This document shows, piece by piece, positions 34,110 through 42,599 of a stretch of 64,000 bases of DNA (positions are counted from its first letter, which is position 1; each line of letters starts with the position of its first letter). A model generated the notes under the pieces. It did no database searches. It saw only the letters and a program-made list of their open reading frames with translations, and was not told the origin of the DNA. The stretch covers positions 124,001 to 188,000 of the forward strand of contig CAWJIJ010000009.1 in the NCBI GenBank assembly GCA_963842955.1, in the 5' to 3' direction. Both the position numbers and the translations under genes were made by a program. This DNA comes from JARFQW01 sp963842955 (GTDB taxonomy: Bacteria; Pseudomonadota; Gammaproteobacteria; Steroidobacterales; XN24).

Positions 34110-35439
34110 GGCCGCGATCTTCCGTTTTCGGCACATTCTCTCGCCTGCCGGGCTCCAGGAACAGCGCGAGATTCATGTGGGCGACGACGGCCGCATTGAA
34201 GCGGTCGTCCCGTGGGACGGCAAGGACGCCGCTGATGGCTGGCTGGCGCTGCCGGGAATGCCCAACGGTCACAGCCACGTCTTTCAGCGGGCTCTCGCGG
34301 GGTACGGTGAGGCCCGATCCGGCCAGGATACGTTCTGGGGCTGGCGAGAGGCGATGTACCGGCTCGCCAACGGCGTGTCCGCCGAGGACCTCCTGGTGAT
34401 TGCCCGGGCGGGGTACACGGCCATGCTGGCCGCGGGGTTCACTTCGGTGGCCGAGTTCCATTATCTGCACCGGCTTGCTGCGACCGGACCGGCCGCGACG
34501 GGGGACATTATTGCCCAGGCGGCAGCGGATGCCGGCATTCGTCTCCGGATTCTGCCCGTCTACTACGAAAGCGGGAATTTCGGGGAACCGGCCAGACCCA
34601 ACCAGGGCCGATTTCTTCACGCGGGCATCGATGATTTCCTCCAGACCCTCCAGGCCCTCGATCGCCATGCGCCGGGGCTCGCCATCCATTCGCTGCGGGC
34701 AGTTCGCCGGGAGAGCCTCGGCCCGCTCGTGAGCGAGGCCATGGCCCTGCTTGGCGAGGCTGCGCCAATCCACGTGCATGCGGCCGAGCAGACCGCCGAG
34801 GTCGCCGCCTGTCGCGAGCGCTACGGCTGCGGACCGATCTCTTTGCTGGGACAGAGCGTCGAACTTGGACCGCGCTGGAACGTCGTGCACGCAACCCATG
34901 CCGATGCCGCGGAGCGGCGCGCGATGATCGAAGCGGGGAGCACCGTGGTGCTGTGTCCTCTGACCGAGGCTTATCTCGGCGACGGCATTTTTCCGGCACG
35001 GGAGTTCGCCGCCGCCGGCGGGCGGCTTGCGGTCGGTTCAGACAGCAATGTCCGTCTTGATGCCGTTGAGGAGTTGCGGCTGCTCGAGTACGGCCAGCGC
35101 CTGTCCGAGCAGGCCCGGGCCCGGCTGGCAAGCGAGGACGGACTCGGCGCCGCGCTCTGGGGGCGAATGGGAGAGGGCGGACGGGCGCCGCTGGGGATGG
35201 ATGTCGGCCGCCTCGCGCCCGGGAGTTTTGCGGACTTTGTCACCGTTGACCCCACTCATCCCGATCTTCTCGGTGCCGATGGCCCCGGGGCGGTCCTGGA
35301 TGCCCTGGTGACGGCAGCTGACCGATCGGCGATCGAAGGCGTATTCGTGGGCGGGCGCCGGGTCGTTACCCGACTCGCCCCCGATCTGGCCCGGCAGTTC
35401 AGAATCCGTGTCCGGGCGCTTATGGGAGGAATGGCATGA
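34108..35439 (+). CDS. hutF: Formimidoylglutamate deiminase (HutF)
   Basis: Converts formimidoylglutamate to N-formylglutamate and ammonia, the first half of the two-step formyl route (HutF then HutG). 443 residues of the amidohydrolase fold: G-M-P-N-G-H-S-H-V-F-Q-R-A with the metal H-x-H, H-V-H-A-A-E, H-A-T-H and V-G-S-D-S-N. The F-Q-R-A-L-A-G block is HutF-like. ATG 34108 has AGGA upstream. A TACAAT hexamer at 34075-34080, inside hutI, could be its -10 box. An ATGA overlap joins it to hutG. Confidence 0.95.
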   Translation: MAAIFRFRHILSPAGLQEQREIHVGDDGRIEAVVPWDGKDAADGWLALPGMPNGHSHVFQRALAGYGEARSGQDTFWGWREAMYRLANGVSAEDLLVIARAGYTAMLAAGFTSVAEFHYLHRLAATGPAATGDIIAQAAADAGIRLRILPVYYESGNFGEPARPNQGRFLHAGIDDFLQTLQALDRHAPGLAIHSLRAVRRESLGPLVSEAMALLGEAAPIHVHAAEQTAEVAACRERYGCGPISLLGQSVELGPRWNVVHATHADAAERRAMIEAGSTVVLCPLTEAYLGDGIFPAREFAAAGGRLAVGSDSNVRLDAVEELRLLEYGQRLSEQARARLASEDGLGAALWGRMGEGGRAPLGMDVGRLAPGSFADFVTVDPTHPDLLGADGPGAVLDALVTAADRSAIEGVFVGGRRVVTRLAPDLARQFRIRVRALMGGMA

Positions 35440-36264
35440 GCGAAGCGCCGCCGGATGCGTATCGGATCCACCCGCCGCTCGCAGACCCGGTTCCTGTGAT
35501 CGTCAGCATCCCCCATGCCGGCACCCGGGTTCCGCTCGGGGTTCGCACCGCTTTTGCCAGCCCGGCGATGGCCGAGCTGCCGATGACGGACTGGCACGTG
35601 GACCGCCTCTACGGATTCCTTCCGCGGCTCGGCGTGACGGTGATAGAGGCGGTGTGGAGTCGTTTCGTTGTCGATCTCAACCGCCCGCCAAGTCCGCGTC
35701 CCCTCTATCCGGGCCGTTTCGAGACTGGCGTCATACCGGAAACCACCTTTACCGGTGAACCGATTTTCAGGCAGCTTCCGTCGCCGGATGAAACCGCCGC
35801 GTTGATCAGGGATTATCACCAGCCCTACCACGAGGCTCTCGCCAGTCTTCTTGGCGCATGCCGGGAGCGCTTTGGCCGGGCCATTCTGGTGGATGCTCAC
35901 AGCGTGGTTTCCGGCGCCAACCGCGTTCATCCTCCGCTTGCCGCGGATATCTACCTCGGCGACCGGGATGGTGCGTCCTGCGGCGGATGGTTGCGTAACC
36001 TGGTGGCCGGGAAGTTTGCGGGTCTGGGTTACAAGGTCGCTCTGAATTCGCCCTACAAGGGCGGCTACATCACGTCCCACTATGGCAGGGGCGATGGGGT
36101 CGAGGCGCTCCAGATCGAAATGGCGCAGCGTGTCTACATGGACGAAGAAGACCCGGCTGGTGGCCCCTGAGCATCCCCGCTTCGGGCCGGTCTCAAGGGA
36201 CCTGGAATCGGTGTTCCGCACGCTCATCGGCTGCCTGCAGGACGGGGCCGGCAAGGCCGTGTGA
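35436..36264 (+). CDS. hutG: N-formylglutamate deformylase (HutG), apparent frameshift near the 3' end
   Basis: Last step: N-formylglutamate to glutamate and formate. The first ~240 residues follow the HutG family: S-I-P-H-A-G-T, D-W-H-V-D, D-L-N-R-P-P, D-A-H-S-V and L-Q-I-E-M-A-Q-R-V-Y-M. The frame ends at TGA 36168-36170 after only 244 residues. The missing helix continues one frame over (E-H-P-R-F-G-P-V-S-R-D-L-E-S-V-F-R) to 36264, giving about 275 residues, near the usual 265-270. The break coincides with CCC-TGA. A hairpin begins nine bases after the restored stop. Confidence 0.88.
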
Positions 36265-36272
36265 CTGAAGAG

Positions 36273-36301
36273 GCGGCGCCCCCGGGGCCCGGGGACGCCG
36301 C
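36273..36301. terminator. Hairpin between convergent hutG and methyltransferase-like gene
   Basis: Thirteen-base arms (36273-36285 and 36289-36301) with one mismatch and a 3-base loop, nearly all G/C. It sits between two convergent genes and could end transcription both ways. There is no T tract, so it is not a classical intrinsic terminator. Confidence 0.45.
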
Positions 36302-36325
36302 GCGCACGAAGCCGGACTTCGCTCG

Positions 36326-37126
36326 TCAGGGCTTCGAAAAGCGCAGCGTCATGCGATCGCTCTCGCCAATGGCTGCGTATTTTGCACGATCCTTGTCGCC
36401 CAGCCGATATCCCGGGGGCAGCGTCCAGACGCCTTCAGCATAATCCTTTGTGTCCTTGGGATTAGCGTTGATTTCTGAACTGCCGGACAAGACGAAACCC
36501 GCTGCCGTGGCTTTTTCCACGACCAGGGCTTCCGGCACATACCCGGTCCGGGCCGCGTCTTTGGCGTCTGCTCCGGGGTCAGCCCGATGCTGCACGATCC
36601 CGAGAGTGCCGCCGGGTTTCAGCACGGCAAAGGCCGCCTCGAGAAAAGTGTCCAGCTGGTCGCGGCGCAGCATGCTATGCGTATTTCTGAACGTGACCAC
36701 CAGGTCCGCGGTAGCCGGGGCGCCGAGGCTGGTGCTTTCCGGTGGCCAGAAATCGACCATTGTGGCCTCGCCATAGGTCGCCGGATCTGATTCGAGCTTG
36801 GCGACGAATTGACGGTGCGACCGGGTGCGATAACTGTCAGGTTCAGCTTCCCCGAGAGTGGCGAGGACGAGTTTGCCCTGGCCGCGCAGGGCCGGAGCGA
36901 GGATTTCGGTGTACCAGCCTCCGCCTGGCCAGAGTTCAACGACCGTCTGATCCGGTGCAAAGCCAAAGAATTCCAGCGTCTCCCGGGGGTGGCGCCAGTC
37001 GTCCCGGCTGCGGTTTTCGGCGGATCGCTGATCACCGGCAATGGCATCGCCCAGGGGGTCAGCAAGCACGGGTCCGGGGGCCGCAAGAAAAATGGCGGCG
37101 GTCGTTGTCAGGAGCGCGGTTCGCAT
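36326..37126 (-). CDS. Exported class I SAM-methyltransferase-like protein
   Basis: 266 residues with a clear signal peptide (M-R-T-A-L-L-T-T-T-A-A-I-F-L-A-A, cleavage near A-D at residue 23). The mature part has methyltransferase-like blocks: V-V-E-L-W-P-G-G-G-W-Y-T-E in place of motif I, then L-K-P-G-G-T-L-G-I-V. This matches a group of predicted periplasmic methyltransferases (COG4798-like). SAM is not expected in the periplasm, so the activity is unclear. It stands alone, divergent from the flavoprotein gene. Confidence 0.8.
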   Translation of the reverse strand: MRTALLTTTAAIFLAAPGPVLADPLGDAIAGDQRSAENRSRDDWRHPRETLEFFGFAPDQTVVELWPGGGWYTEILAPALRGQGKLVLATLGEAEPDSYRTRSHRQFVAKLESDPATYGEATMVDFWPPESTSLGAPATADLVVTFRNTHSMLRRDQLDTFLEAAFAVLKPGGTLGIVQHRADPGADAKDAARTGYVPEALVVEKATAAGFVLSGSSEINANPKDTKDYAEGVWTLPPGYRLGDKDRAKYAAIGESDRMTLRFSKP

Positions 37127-37259
37127 GTTCCGTCCTCATGTTGTCGTGAGACCGTTCCCTTGGAACGGGGTAAAAGCCGCATCCGTTGCCGGGGCAGCGG
37201 ATCATGAATATCAGAAGCCGGCTTGGGGCCGGTGCGGGGCTGTGCTAAAAGGAGCGCCC

Positions 37260-37994
37260 ATGAAATGGAACACCTTTCCGGTCGAGGTCGTATTCTCCCG
37301 CCAGGAAACCGGAGCCATCCTGCACCTGGGTTTTCGCCGGGCAGACGGCCAGCCGTTTCAATTCCAGGCGGGGCAGTTTATCAATCTGCACTTCGACAGG
37401 GACGGCGAGCCGGCTCACCGCAGCTACAGTGTCGCCAACGCGCCCGGTGAGTCGGATGTCTTCGAGATCGCCATTTCCCCGGTCCAGGGCGGCCTCGCAA
37501 CCCGGGTGCTCGGAGCGGCAAAGCCTGGAGATCAGCTGACGGCAAGCGGTCCCTACGGTCGCTTCGTACTGAAGGATGATCCGCCGTGCCGGCTGATTCT
37601 GGTGGGAACCGGCACGGGCATCACGCCTTATCGGGCGATGCTGCCGAGTCTTGCCAGACGGGTTTCTTCCGAAGGCTTTCGAGTGCATGTTCTGCTCGGT
37701 GTCTGGCGGCGGGACGAGACCCTGTTCGCCAGCGATTTTCTTGCCGCCCGGGAGAAGCACGGAATCGAATTCACCGCCTGCTACAGCCGTGAGTTTCCCG
37801 ACCGGCCCGATGACTGGGAGCATTCCGGCTACGTCCAGACGGCTTTCGAGAACCTGAGCCTGCACCCGGAGTCGGACATCGTCTACCTGTGCGGCAATCC
37901 GGGCATGGTCGATGCTGCCGCGGCCTGGCTCAAGGAGCGCGAATTCGGGTCCCGGCAGGTTCGTCGGGAAAAGTACGTTTCGGCGCGAAACTAG
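37260..37994 (+). CDS. Ferredoxin--NADP reductase-like flavoprotein
   Basis: 244-residue FAD/NAD(P) reductase without an iron-sulfur domain. FAD binding: R-S-Y-S-V-A-N near residue 60 and G-P-Y-G-R-F near 100. NAD(P) binding: G-T-G-T-G-I-T-P near 120 and Y-L-C-G-N-P-G-M-V near 212. It belongs to the ferredoxin/flavodoxin reductase superfamily; its electron partner is not identified. GGAG lies upstream of ATG 37260. Its stop shares a CTAG with the ettA stop on the other strand. Confidence 0.85.
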   Translation: MKWNTFPVEVVFSRQETGAILHLGFRRADGQPFQFQAGQFINLHFDRDGEPAHRSYSVANAPGESDVFEIAISPVQGGLATRVLGAAKPGDQLTASGPYGRFVLKDDPPCRLILVGTGTGITPYRAMLPSLARRVSSEGFRVHVLLGVWRRDETLFASDFLAAREKHGIEFTACYSREFPDRPDDWEHSGYVQTAFENLSLHPESDIVYLCGNPGMVDAAAAWLKEREFGSRQVRREKYVSARN

Positions 37995-39658
37995 CCGTCC
38001 AGCCGCCGGTACCGTATCCGGTGGGGCTGGGCCGCAGCCTCGCCCTTGCGGCGCTTGAGGTCTTCTTCGTAGTCCGCGTAATTTCCCTCGAACCAGACCG
38101 TTTCACTGTCGCCTTCGAAAGCGAGGATGTGGGTCGCGATCCGGTCCAGGAACCAGCGGTCATGGCTGATGACCACCGCGCTGCCGGGGAAGGTCAGGAG
38201 GGCCTCCTCGAGGGCGCGCAGGGTCTCGACGTCCAGATCGTTGGTGGGTTCATCCAGCAGCAGGACGTTGCCCCCGGAGCGCAGCAGCTTGGCCAGGTGG
38301 ACCCGGTTGCGCTCACCCCCCGAGAGTTCGCCAATGCGCTGCTGTTGCTGCTGCCCCTTGAAGTTGAAGCGGCCCAGATAGGCTCTCGACGGCGTTTCGA
38401 AGCCGCCGACGCGAAGGATGTCCTGGCCGTCGGAGATTTCCTCCCAAACGGATTTTGAGTCGTCCAGCGCATCGCGGCTCTGGTCGACGTAGGCCAGTTC
38501 CACCGAGTCACCGATCCGGATCGTGCCGGCGTTTGGTTGCTCCTGGCCCATGATCATCCTGAACAGCGTGGTCTTGCCGGCCCCGTTGGGCCCGATCACA
38601 CCGGCGATGCCGCCCTTGGGCAATGACATCGACAAGGAGTCCATCAGGACCCGGTCTCCGAACGTCTTGGAGACATTGTCCATCTCGATGACCAGGTCGC
38701 CAAGCCGCGGTCCGGGCGGGATATAGATTTCGTTGGTCTCATTGCGCTGCTGGAATTCCTGGGACGCAAGTTCCTCGAAGCTCTTCAGCCGCGCCTTGCT
38801 CTTGGCCTGCCGCCCCTTGGGGTTGGTCCGTACCCATTCCAACTCGTGTTTCATCGCCTTGATGCGGGCCGCCTCGGTGCGCGCTTCCTGCTCGAGGCGC
38901 GTTTCCTTCTGCTCCAGCCACGAGGAGTAGTTGCCTTTCCAGGGAATGCCGTAGCCGCGATCCAGTTCGAGGATCCATTCGGCCACGTTGTCGAGGAAAT
39001 AGCGGTCATGGGTCACCGCCACCACGGTGCCGGGGTAGTCGTCCAGGAAATGTTCGAGCCACGCGACCGACTCCGCGTCCAGGTGGTTGGTCGGCTCATC
39101 CAGCAAAAGCATGTCCGGTTTGGACAGCAGCAGCTGGCAGAGAGCCACCCGGCGGCGTTCTCCGCCGGAAAGCTTTTCGACGTCGGCATCCCACGGCGGC
39201 AGACGCAACGCATCGGCCGCAATCTCCAGGGTCCGGTCCATGCCGTGGCCGTCGCCCGCCTGGACAACGGCTTCCAGCCGGGCCTGTTCCTTGGCGAGGG
39301 CATCGAAGTCGGCGTCCGGCTCGGCATAAGCCGCGTAGACCTCGTCAAGGCGTGCCATCGCGTCCTTCACGTCGCCCAGGGCTTCCTCCACGTTGCCGCG
39401 TACATCCTTGGCCGGATCCAGCTGTGGTTCCTGGGAGAGATAGCCGACTTGAATCCCGGCCTGGGGCCGGGCCTCGCCCTCGATGTCGGTGTCCAGCCCG
39501 GCCATGATCTTCAGCAGGGTCGATTTGCCCGCCCCGTTGAGGCCCAGCACGCCGATCTTCGCGCCAGGAAAAAAGCTCAGGGAGATGTCCCTGAGGATGG
39601 AGCGTTTCGGCGGCACGATCTTGCCGACACCATTCATCGTGTAGATGTACTGAGCCAT
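37991..39658 (-). CDS. ettA: Energy-dependent translational throttle protein EttA (ABC-F)
   Basis: Soluble ABC-F ATPase that binds the ribosomal E site and gates elongation according to ATP level. Two ATPase halves: Walker A G-L-N-G-A-G-K-S-T near residue 39 and G-P-N-G-A-G-K-T-T near 355, signatures L-S-G-G-E-R-R-R and L-S-G-G-E-R-N-R, Walker B L-L-D-E-P-T-N-H-L-D and L-L-D-E-P-T-N-D-L-D. ATG 39658 gives exactly the E. coli length (555); ATG 39673 is also in frame. Single gene, convergent with the reductase. Confidence 0.95.
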   Translation of the reverse strand: MAQYIYTMNGVGKIVPPKRSILRDISLSFFPGAKIGVLGLNGAGKSTLLKIMAGLDTDIEGEARPQAGIQVGYLSQEPQLDPAKDVRGNVEEALGDVKDAMARLDEVYAAYAEPDADFDALAKEQARLEAVVQAGDGHGMDRTLEIAADALRLPPWDADVEKLSGGERRRVALCQLLLSKPDMLLLDEPTNHLDAESVAWLEHFLDDYPGTVVAVTHDRYFLDNVAEWILELDRGYGIPWKGNYSSWLEQKETRLEQEARTEAARIKAMKHELEWVRTNPKGRQAKSKARLKSFEELASQEFQQRNETNEIYIPPGPRLGDLVIEMDNVSKTFGDRVLMDSLSMSLPKGGIAGVIGPNGAGKTTLFRMIMGQEQPNAGTIRIGDSVELAYVDQSRDALDDSKSVWEEISDGQDILRVGGFETPSRAYLGRFNFKGQQQQQRIGELSGGERNRVHLAKLLRSGGNVLLLDEPTNDLDVETLRALEEALLTFPGSAVVISHDRWFLDRIATHILAFEGDSETVWFEGNYADYEEDLKRRKGEAAAQPHRIRYRRLDG

Positions 39659-39793
39659 TGGGTTATCCGGCATCCATGTTCAGGGGGCGCCGCATTATCG
39701 GCAATGCGGGCCGCCGGGGCCACACCCGCTGTGCGCGGCCTGCCCGGATTTTCGGCGACTGTGCTAGCTTGAGCATCGCGAGGAGGGCTGCGG

Positions 39794-40759
39794 ATGCTCG
39801 GCAGGCGGCGAAAAAGGCGGACCCGGGTGGTGGTCGGCGACGAGATTGCCGAATATGGATTCGGTGACGGACATCCGTTCGGCCAGGACCGGCACGATGT
39901 GTTCGTGCGCGGTCTGAAGGAGGCCGGGCTGGACGAGCGCGTCGTGTTTGAATCCCCAAGGCTGGCGAGCCGCCGGGAGCTGGAGTTGTTCCATACCCCG
40001 CGATACGTCCAGTTCGTCGAGCAGATGTCCGTGCTGGGCTACGGCTTCCTGGACGATGGGGATACGCCGGCCTTTCCCGGGATTTTCCAGCATGCTTCCG
40101 CGGTGGTCGGCGCGACCCTGAAGGCGGGCGACCTGGTGGTGAACGGACCTGCGCGGAGGGCCTTCGTGCCTATCGCGGGTCTGCACCATGCGGGGCGGGA
40201 TCGCACATCCGGATTTTGCGTTTTTAACGACATCGGCGTCCTGGTTGAGTACCTCCGGGCCGAGCACGGCCTGAAGCGTATTGCCTACGTGGACATCGAC
40301 GCCCACCACGGGGACGGCGTCTACTACGATTTCGCGACGGACCCGGAGCTGATTTTTGCCGACATCCACGAGGACGGGCGGTTCCTCTTCCCGGGGACTG
40401 GCAACCGTGACGAAGAGGGCGTCGGCGCCGGTGCCGGCCGCAAGCTGAACCTGCCCATGCATCCTGGCGCCGAGGACGACGATTTCGCAGAGGCCTGGGA
40501 AGAGGTCGAGGCCTTTCTGGATTCCTGGGCCCCGGAGTTCTTCATTCTCCAGTGCGGCGCCGACAGCCTTGCCGGCGACCCCCTGACTCATCTCCAGTTC
40601 ACCGACGACTCCCACGGCCTTGCCGCCAGGCGGCTTTGCGCGCTGGCCGAGCGCCACGCCGAGGGGCGGATCCTGGGCCTGGGGGGCGGAGGCTATAATC
40701 GGCGCAACGTGGCGGTGGCCTGGAGCCGCGTGGTGCGGGAGTTCGTCGACGCAGATTGA
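39794..40759 (+). CDS. Histone deacetylase-family amidohydrolase (AcuC-like)
   Basis: 321-residue arginase/deacetylase-fold metal enzyme. Seen: G-L-H-H-A-G-R-D-R-T-S-G-F-C-V-F-N-D with the catalytic His pair, D-I-D-A-H-H-G-D-G with zinc ligands, Q-C-G-A-D-S-L, and G-G-G-G-Y near the end. Bacterial relatives deacetylate acetylated polyamines or acetyl-CoA synthetase; the substrate here is unknown. Strong GAGGAGGG site before ATG 39794. The N-terminus is rich in Arg. Confidence 0.88.
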   Translation: MLGRRRKRRTRVVVGDEIAEYGFGDGHPFGQDRHDVFVRGLKEAGLDERVVFESPRLASRRELELFHTPRYVQFVEQMSVLGYGFLDDGDTPAFPGIFQHASAVVGATLKAGDLVVNGPARRAFVPIAGLHHAGRDRTSGFCVFNDIGVLVEYLRAEHGLKRIAYVDIDAHHGDGVYYDFATDPELIFADIHEDGRFLFPGTGNRDEEGVGAGAGRKLNLPMHPGAEDDDFAEAWEEVEAFLDSWAPEFFILQCGADSLAGDPLTHLQFTDDSHGLAARRLCALAERHAEGRILGLGGGGYNRRNVAVAWSRVVREFVDAD

Positions 40760-40790
40760 CCGCTTAGCCCTCTCCCGGGGCCGGCTGCGA

Positions 40791-40796
40791 TACAAT
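40791..40796 (+). promoter_or_regulatory. Candidate -10 box upstream of glyA
   Basis: TACAAT, five of six matches, 34 bases before the glyA ATG. No good -35 lies at 16-18 bases. TTGACC at 40756-40761 is too far away to pair with it. Motif-level support only. Confidence 0.3.
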
Positions 40797-40829
40797 GTCG
40801 GCTTGCCTGAAATCCACCCGGGAGCCCGC

Positions 40830-42086
40830 ATGTTCAGCGCCGCACAGACGATCGCGGAGTTCGATCAAGAACTCCAGGCCGCCCTCTCCGCGGAGAGGCA
40901 ACGCCAGGAAGATCACGTCGAACTCATAGCCTCCGAGAACTACGCAAGCCCCCGCGTACTCGAAGCGCAGGGGTCCGTGCTTACCAACAAGTATGCTGAG
41001 GGCTATCCCCACAAGCGCTACTACGGCGGCTGCGAGCACGTCGACGTGGCCGAGGAACTGGCGATCAATCGCGCCAAGACCCTGTTTGCTGCGGACTACG
41101 CCAACGTCCAGCCCCATTCGGGGTCCCAGGCCAATGTTGCCGCCTTCATGGCCATGATCGAGCCGGGCGACACGATTCTCGGCATGAGTCTCGCCCACGG
41201 CGGGCACCTGACCCATGGGGCGAAGGTCAATTTCTCCGGGCGGGTCTACCACGCGGTGCAATACGGAATCGACACCGCGACCGGCCTGATCGACTACGAC
41301 CAGGTCCAGGCCCTGGCCGACGAGCACGAACCGAAACTCATCATCGCCGGGTTTTCCGCCTACTCGCGGGTCGTGGACTGGGCGCGTTTCCGGGAGATCG
41401 CTGACCGCGTCGGCGCCTATCTCATGGCCGACATGGCGCACATCGCAGGCCTCGTTGCTGCGGGCGTCTATCCCAGCCCGATTCCTCACGCGGATGTCGT
41501 GACCACCACCACTCACAAGACCCTGCGGGGCCCCAGAGGCGGTCTGATCCTTGCCCGCGAGAACGAGGCGCTCACGAAGAAGTTTAATTCGCTGGTTTTT
41601 CCCGGGACCCAGGGCGGACCGCTGATGCACGTGATCGCTGCCAAGGCCGTTGCCTTCAAGGAGGCGCTGGAGCCGGGCTTCAGGGCCTACCAGGAGACCG
41701 TCATTGCCAACGCCCGGGTCATGGCGAAAACCCTGGTGGAGCGGGGCTACGACATTGTCTCCGGCGGTACCGACAACCACCTGTTACTCGTGGATCTGAT
41801 TGCGAAAGACATCACCGGGAAGGACGCGGACGCAGCGCTGGGCCGGGCCAACATCACGGTCAACAAGAACGCTGTTCCGAATGATCCCCGTTCGCCGTTT
41901 GTGACCAGCGGCCTGCGGCTGGGGACACCGGCCATTACGACCCGCGGATTCGGCGCCGACGAGACCCGCCTGCTGACCGGCTGGATTGCCGACGTTCTGG
42001 ACGACATCGGGAGCGAAGAGACGATCCAGCGAGTTCGCGGTCAGGTTCTCGAGTTGTGCGGCCGTTTTCCGGTCTACTCCGCCTGA
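40830..42086 (+). CDS. glyA: Serine hydroxymethyltransferase (GlyA)
   Basis: PLP enzyme: serine + THF to glycine + methylene-THF, the main C1 source. 418 residues with the typical L-I-A-S-E-N-Y-A-S, N-K-Y-A-E-G-Y-P-x-x-R-Y-Y-G-G, and the PLP lysine in T-T-T-H-K-T-L-R-G-P-R-G-G near residue 232. GGGAG precedes ATG 40830. It heads the run that continues with nrdR three bases later. Confidence 0.97.
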   Translation: MFSAAQTIAEFDQELQAALSAERQRQEDHVELIASENYASPRVLEAQGSVLTNKYAEGYPHKRYYGGCEHVDVAEELAINRAKTLFAADYANVQPHSGSQANVAAFMAMIEPGDTILGMSLAHGGHLTHGAKVNFSGRVYHAVQYGIDTATGLIDYDQVQALADEHEPKLIIAGFSAYSRVVDWARFREIADRVGAYLMADMAHIAGLVAAGVYPSPIPHADVVTTTTHKTLRGPRGGLILARENEALTKKFNSLVFPGTQGGPLMHVIAAKAVAFKEALEPGFRAYQETVIANARVMAKTLVERGYDIVSGGTDNHLLLVDLIAKDITGKDADAALGRANITVNKNAVPNDPRSPFVTSGLRLGTPAITTRGFGADETRLLTGWIADVLDDIGSEETIQRVRGQVLELCGRFPVYSA

Positions 42087-42089
42087 GCC

Positions 42090-42599
42090 ATGCACTGCCC
42101 ATTCTGCGATCACCCTGAGACCAAGGTGATCGATTCTCGCCTCGCCGGCGAGGGTTTGCAGGTCCGGCGGCGCCGGGAGTGCCAGTCCTGCGGGGAACGT
42201 TATACGACCTATGAGTCGGCCGAGCTGGTCATGCCGAGGTTGATCAAACGGGACGACCGCCGCGAACCGTTCGACGAGGGCAAGCTCAGGGCGGGCGTGA
42301 CCCGGGCCCTGGAGAAACGGCCGGTTTCGGCCGAGGATATCGAGCAGGCGATCGGCCGCATCACGCATCGCCTTCGCAATGCCGGTGAGCGCGAGGTGCC
42401 CTCCAGCGTCCTGGGCGGGCTGGTCATGGACGAGCTTCGGCAGCTGGACGAGGTGGCCTATGTGCGTTTCGCGTCGGTCTATCGCAGCTTCCAGGACATC
42501 GAGGAGTTCCGCCAGGAAATCGAGCGTCTGCGCACGGCCGCTCCGGGGCTGAGCAAGGAGCAGATGTCCCTGTTGCCCCAGGACAAGGCGAGCAAGTGA
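42090..42599 (+). CDS. nrdR: Transcriptional repressor NrdR
   Basis: ATP/dATP-sensing repressor of ribonucleotide reductase genes. 169 residues: an N-terminal zinc ribbon (C-P-F-C at residue 3, C-x-x-C again at C-Q-S-C), G-E-R-Y-T-T-Y-E, then the ATP-cone domain (F-D-E-G-K-L-R-A-G to residue ~140). The C-terminal tail is slightly long. GTGA overlap with ribD. Confidence 0.96.
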   Translation: MHCPFCDHPETKVIDSRLAGEGLQVRRRRECQSCGERYTTYESAELVMPRLIKRDDRREPFDEGKLRAGVTRALEKRPVSAEDIEQAIGRITHRLRNAGEREVPSSVLGGLVMDELRQLDEVAYVRFASVYRSFQDIEEFRQEIERLRTAAPGLSKEQMSLLPQDKASK

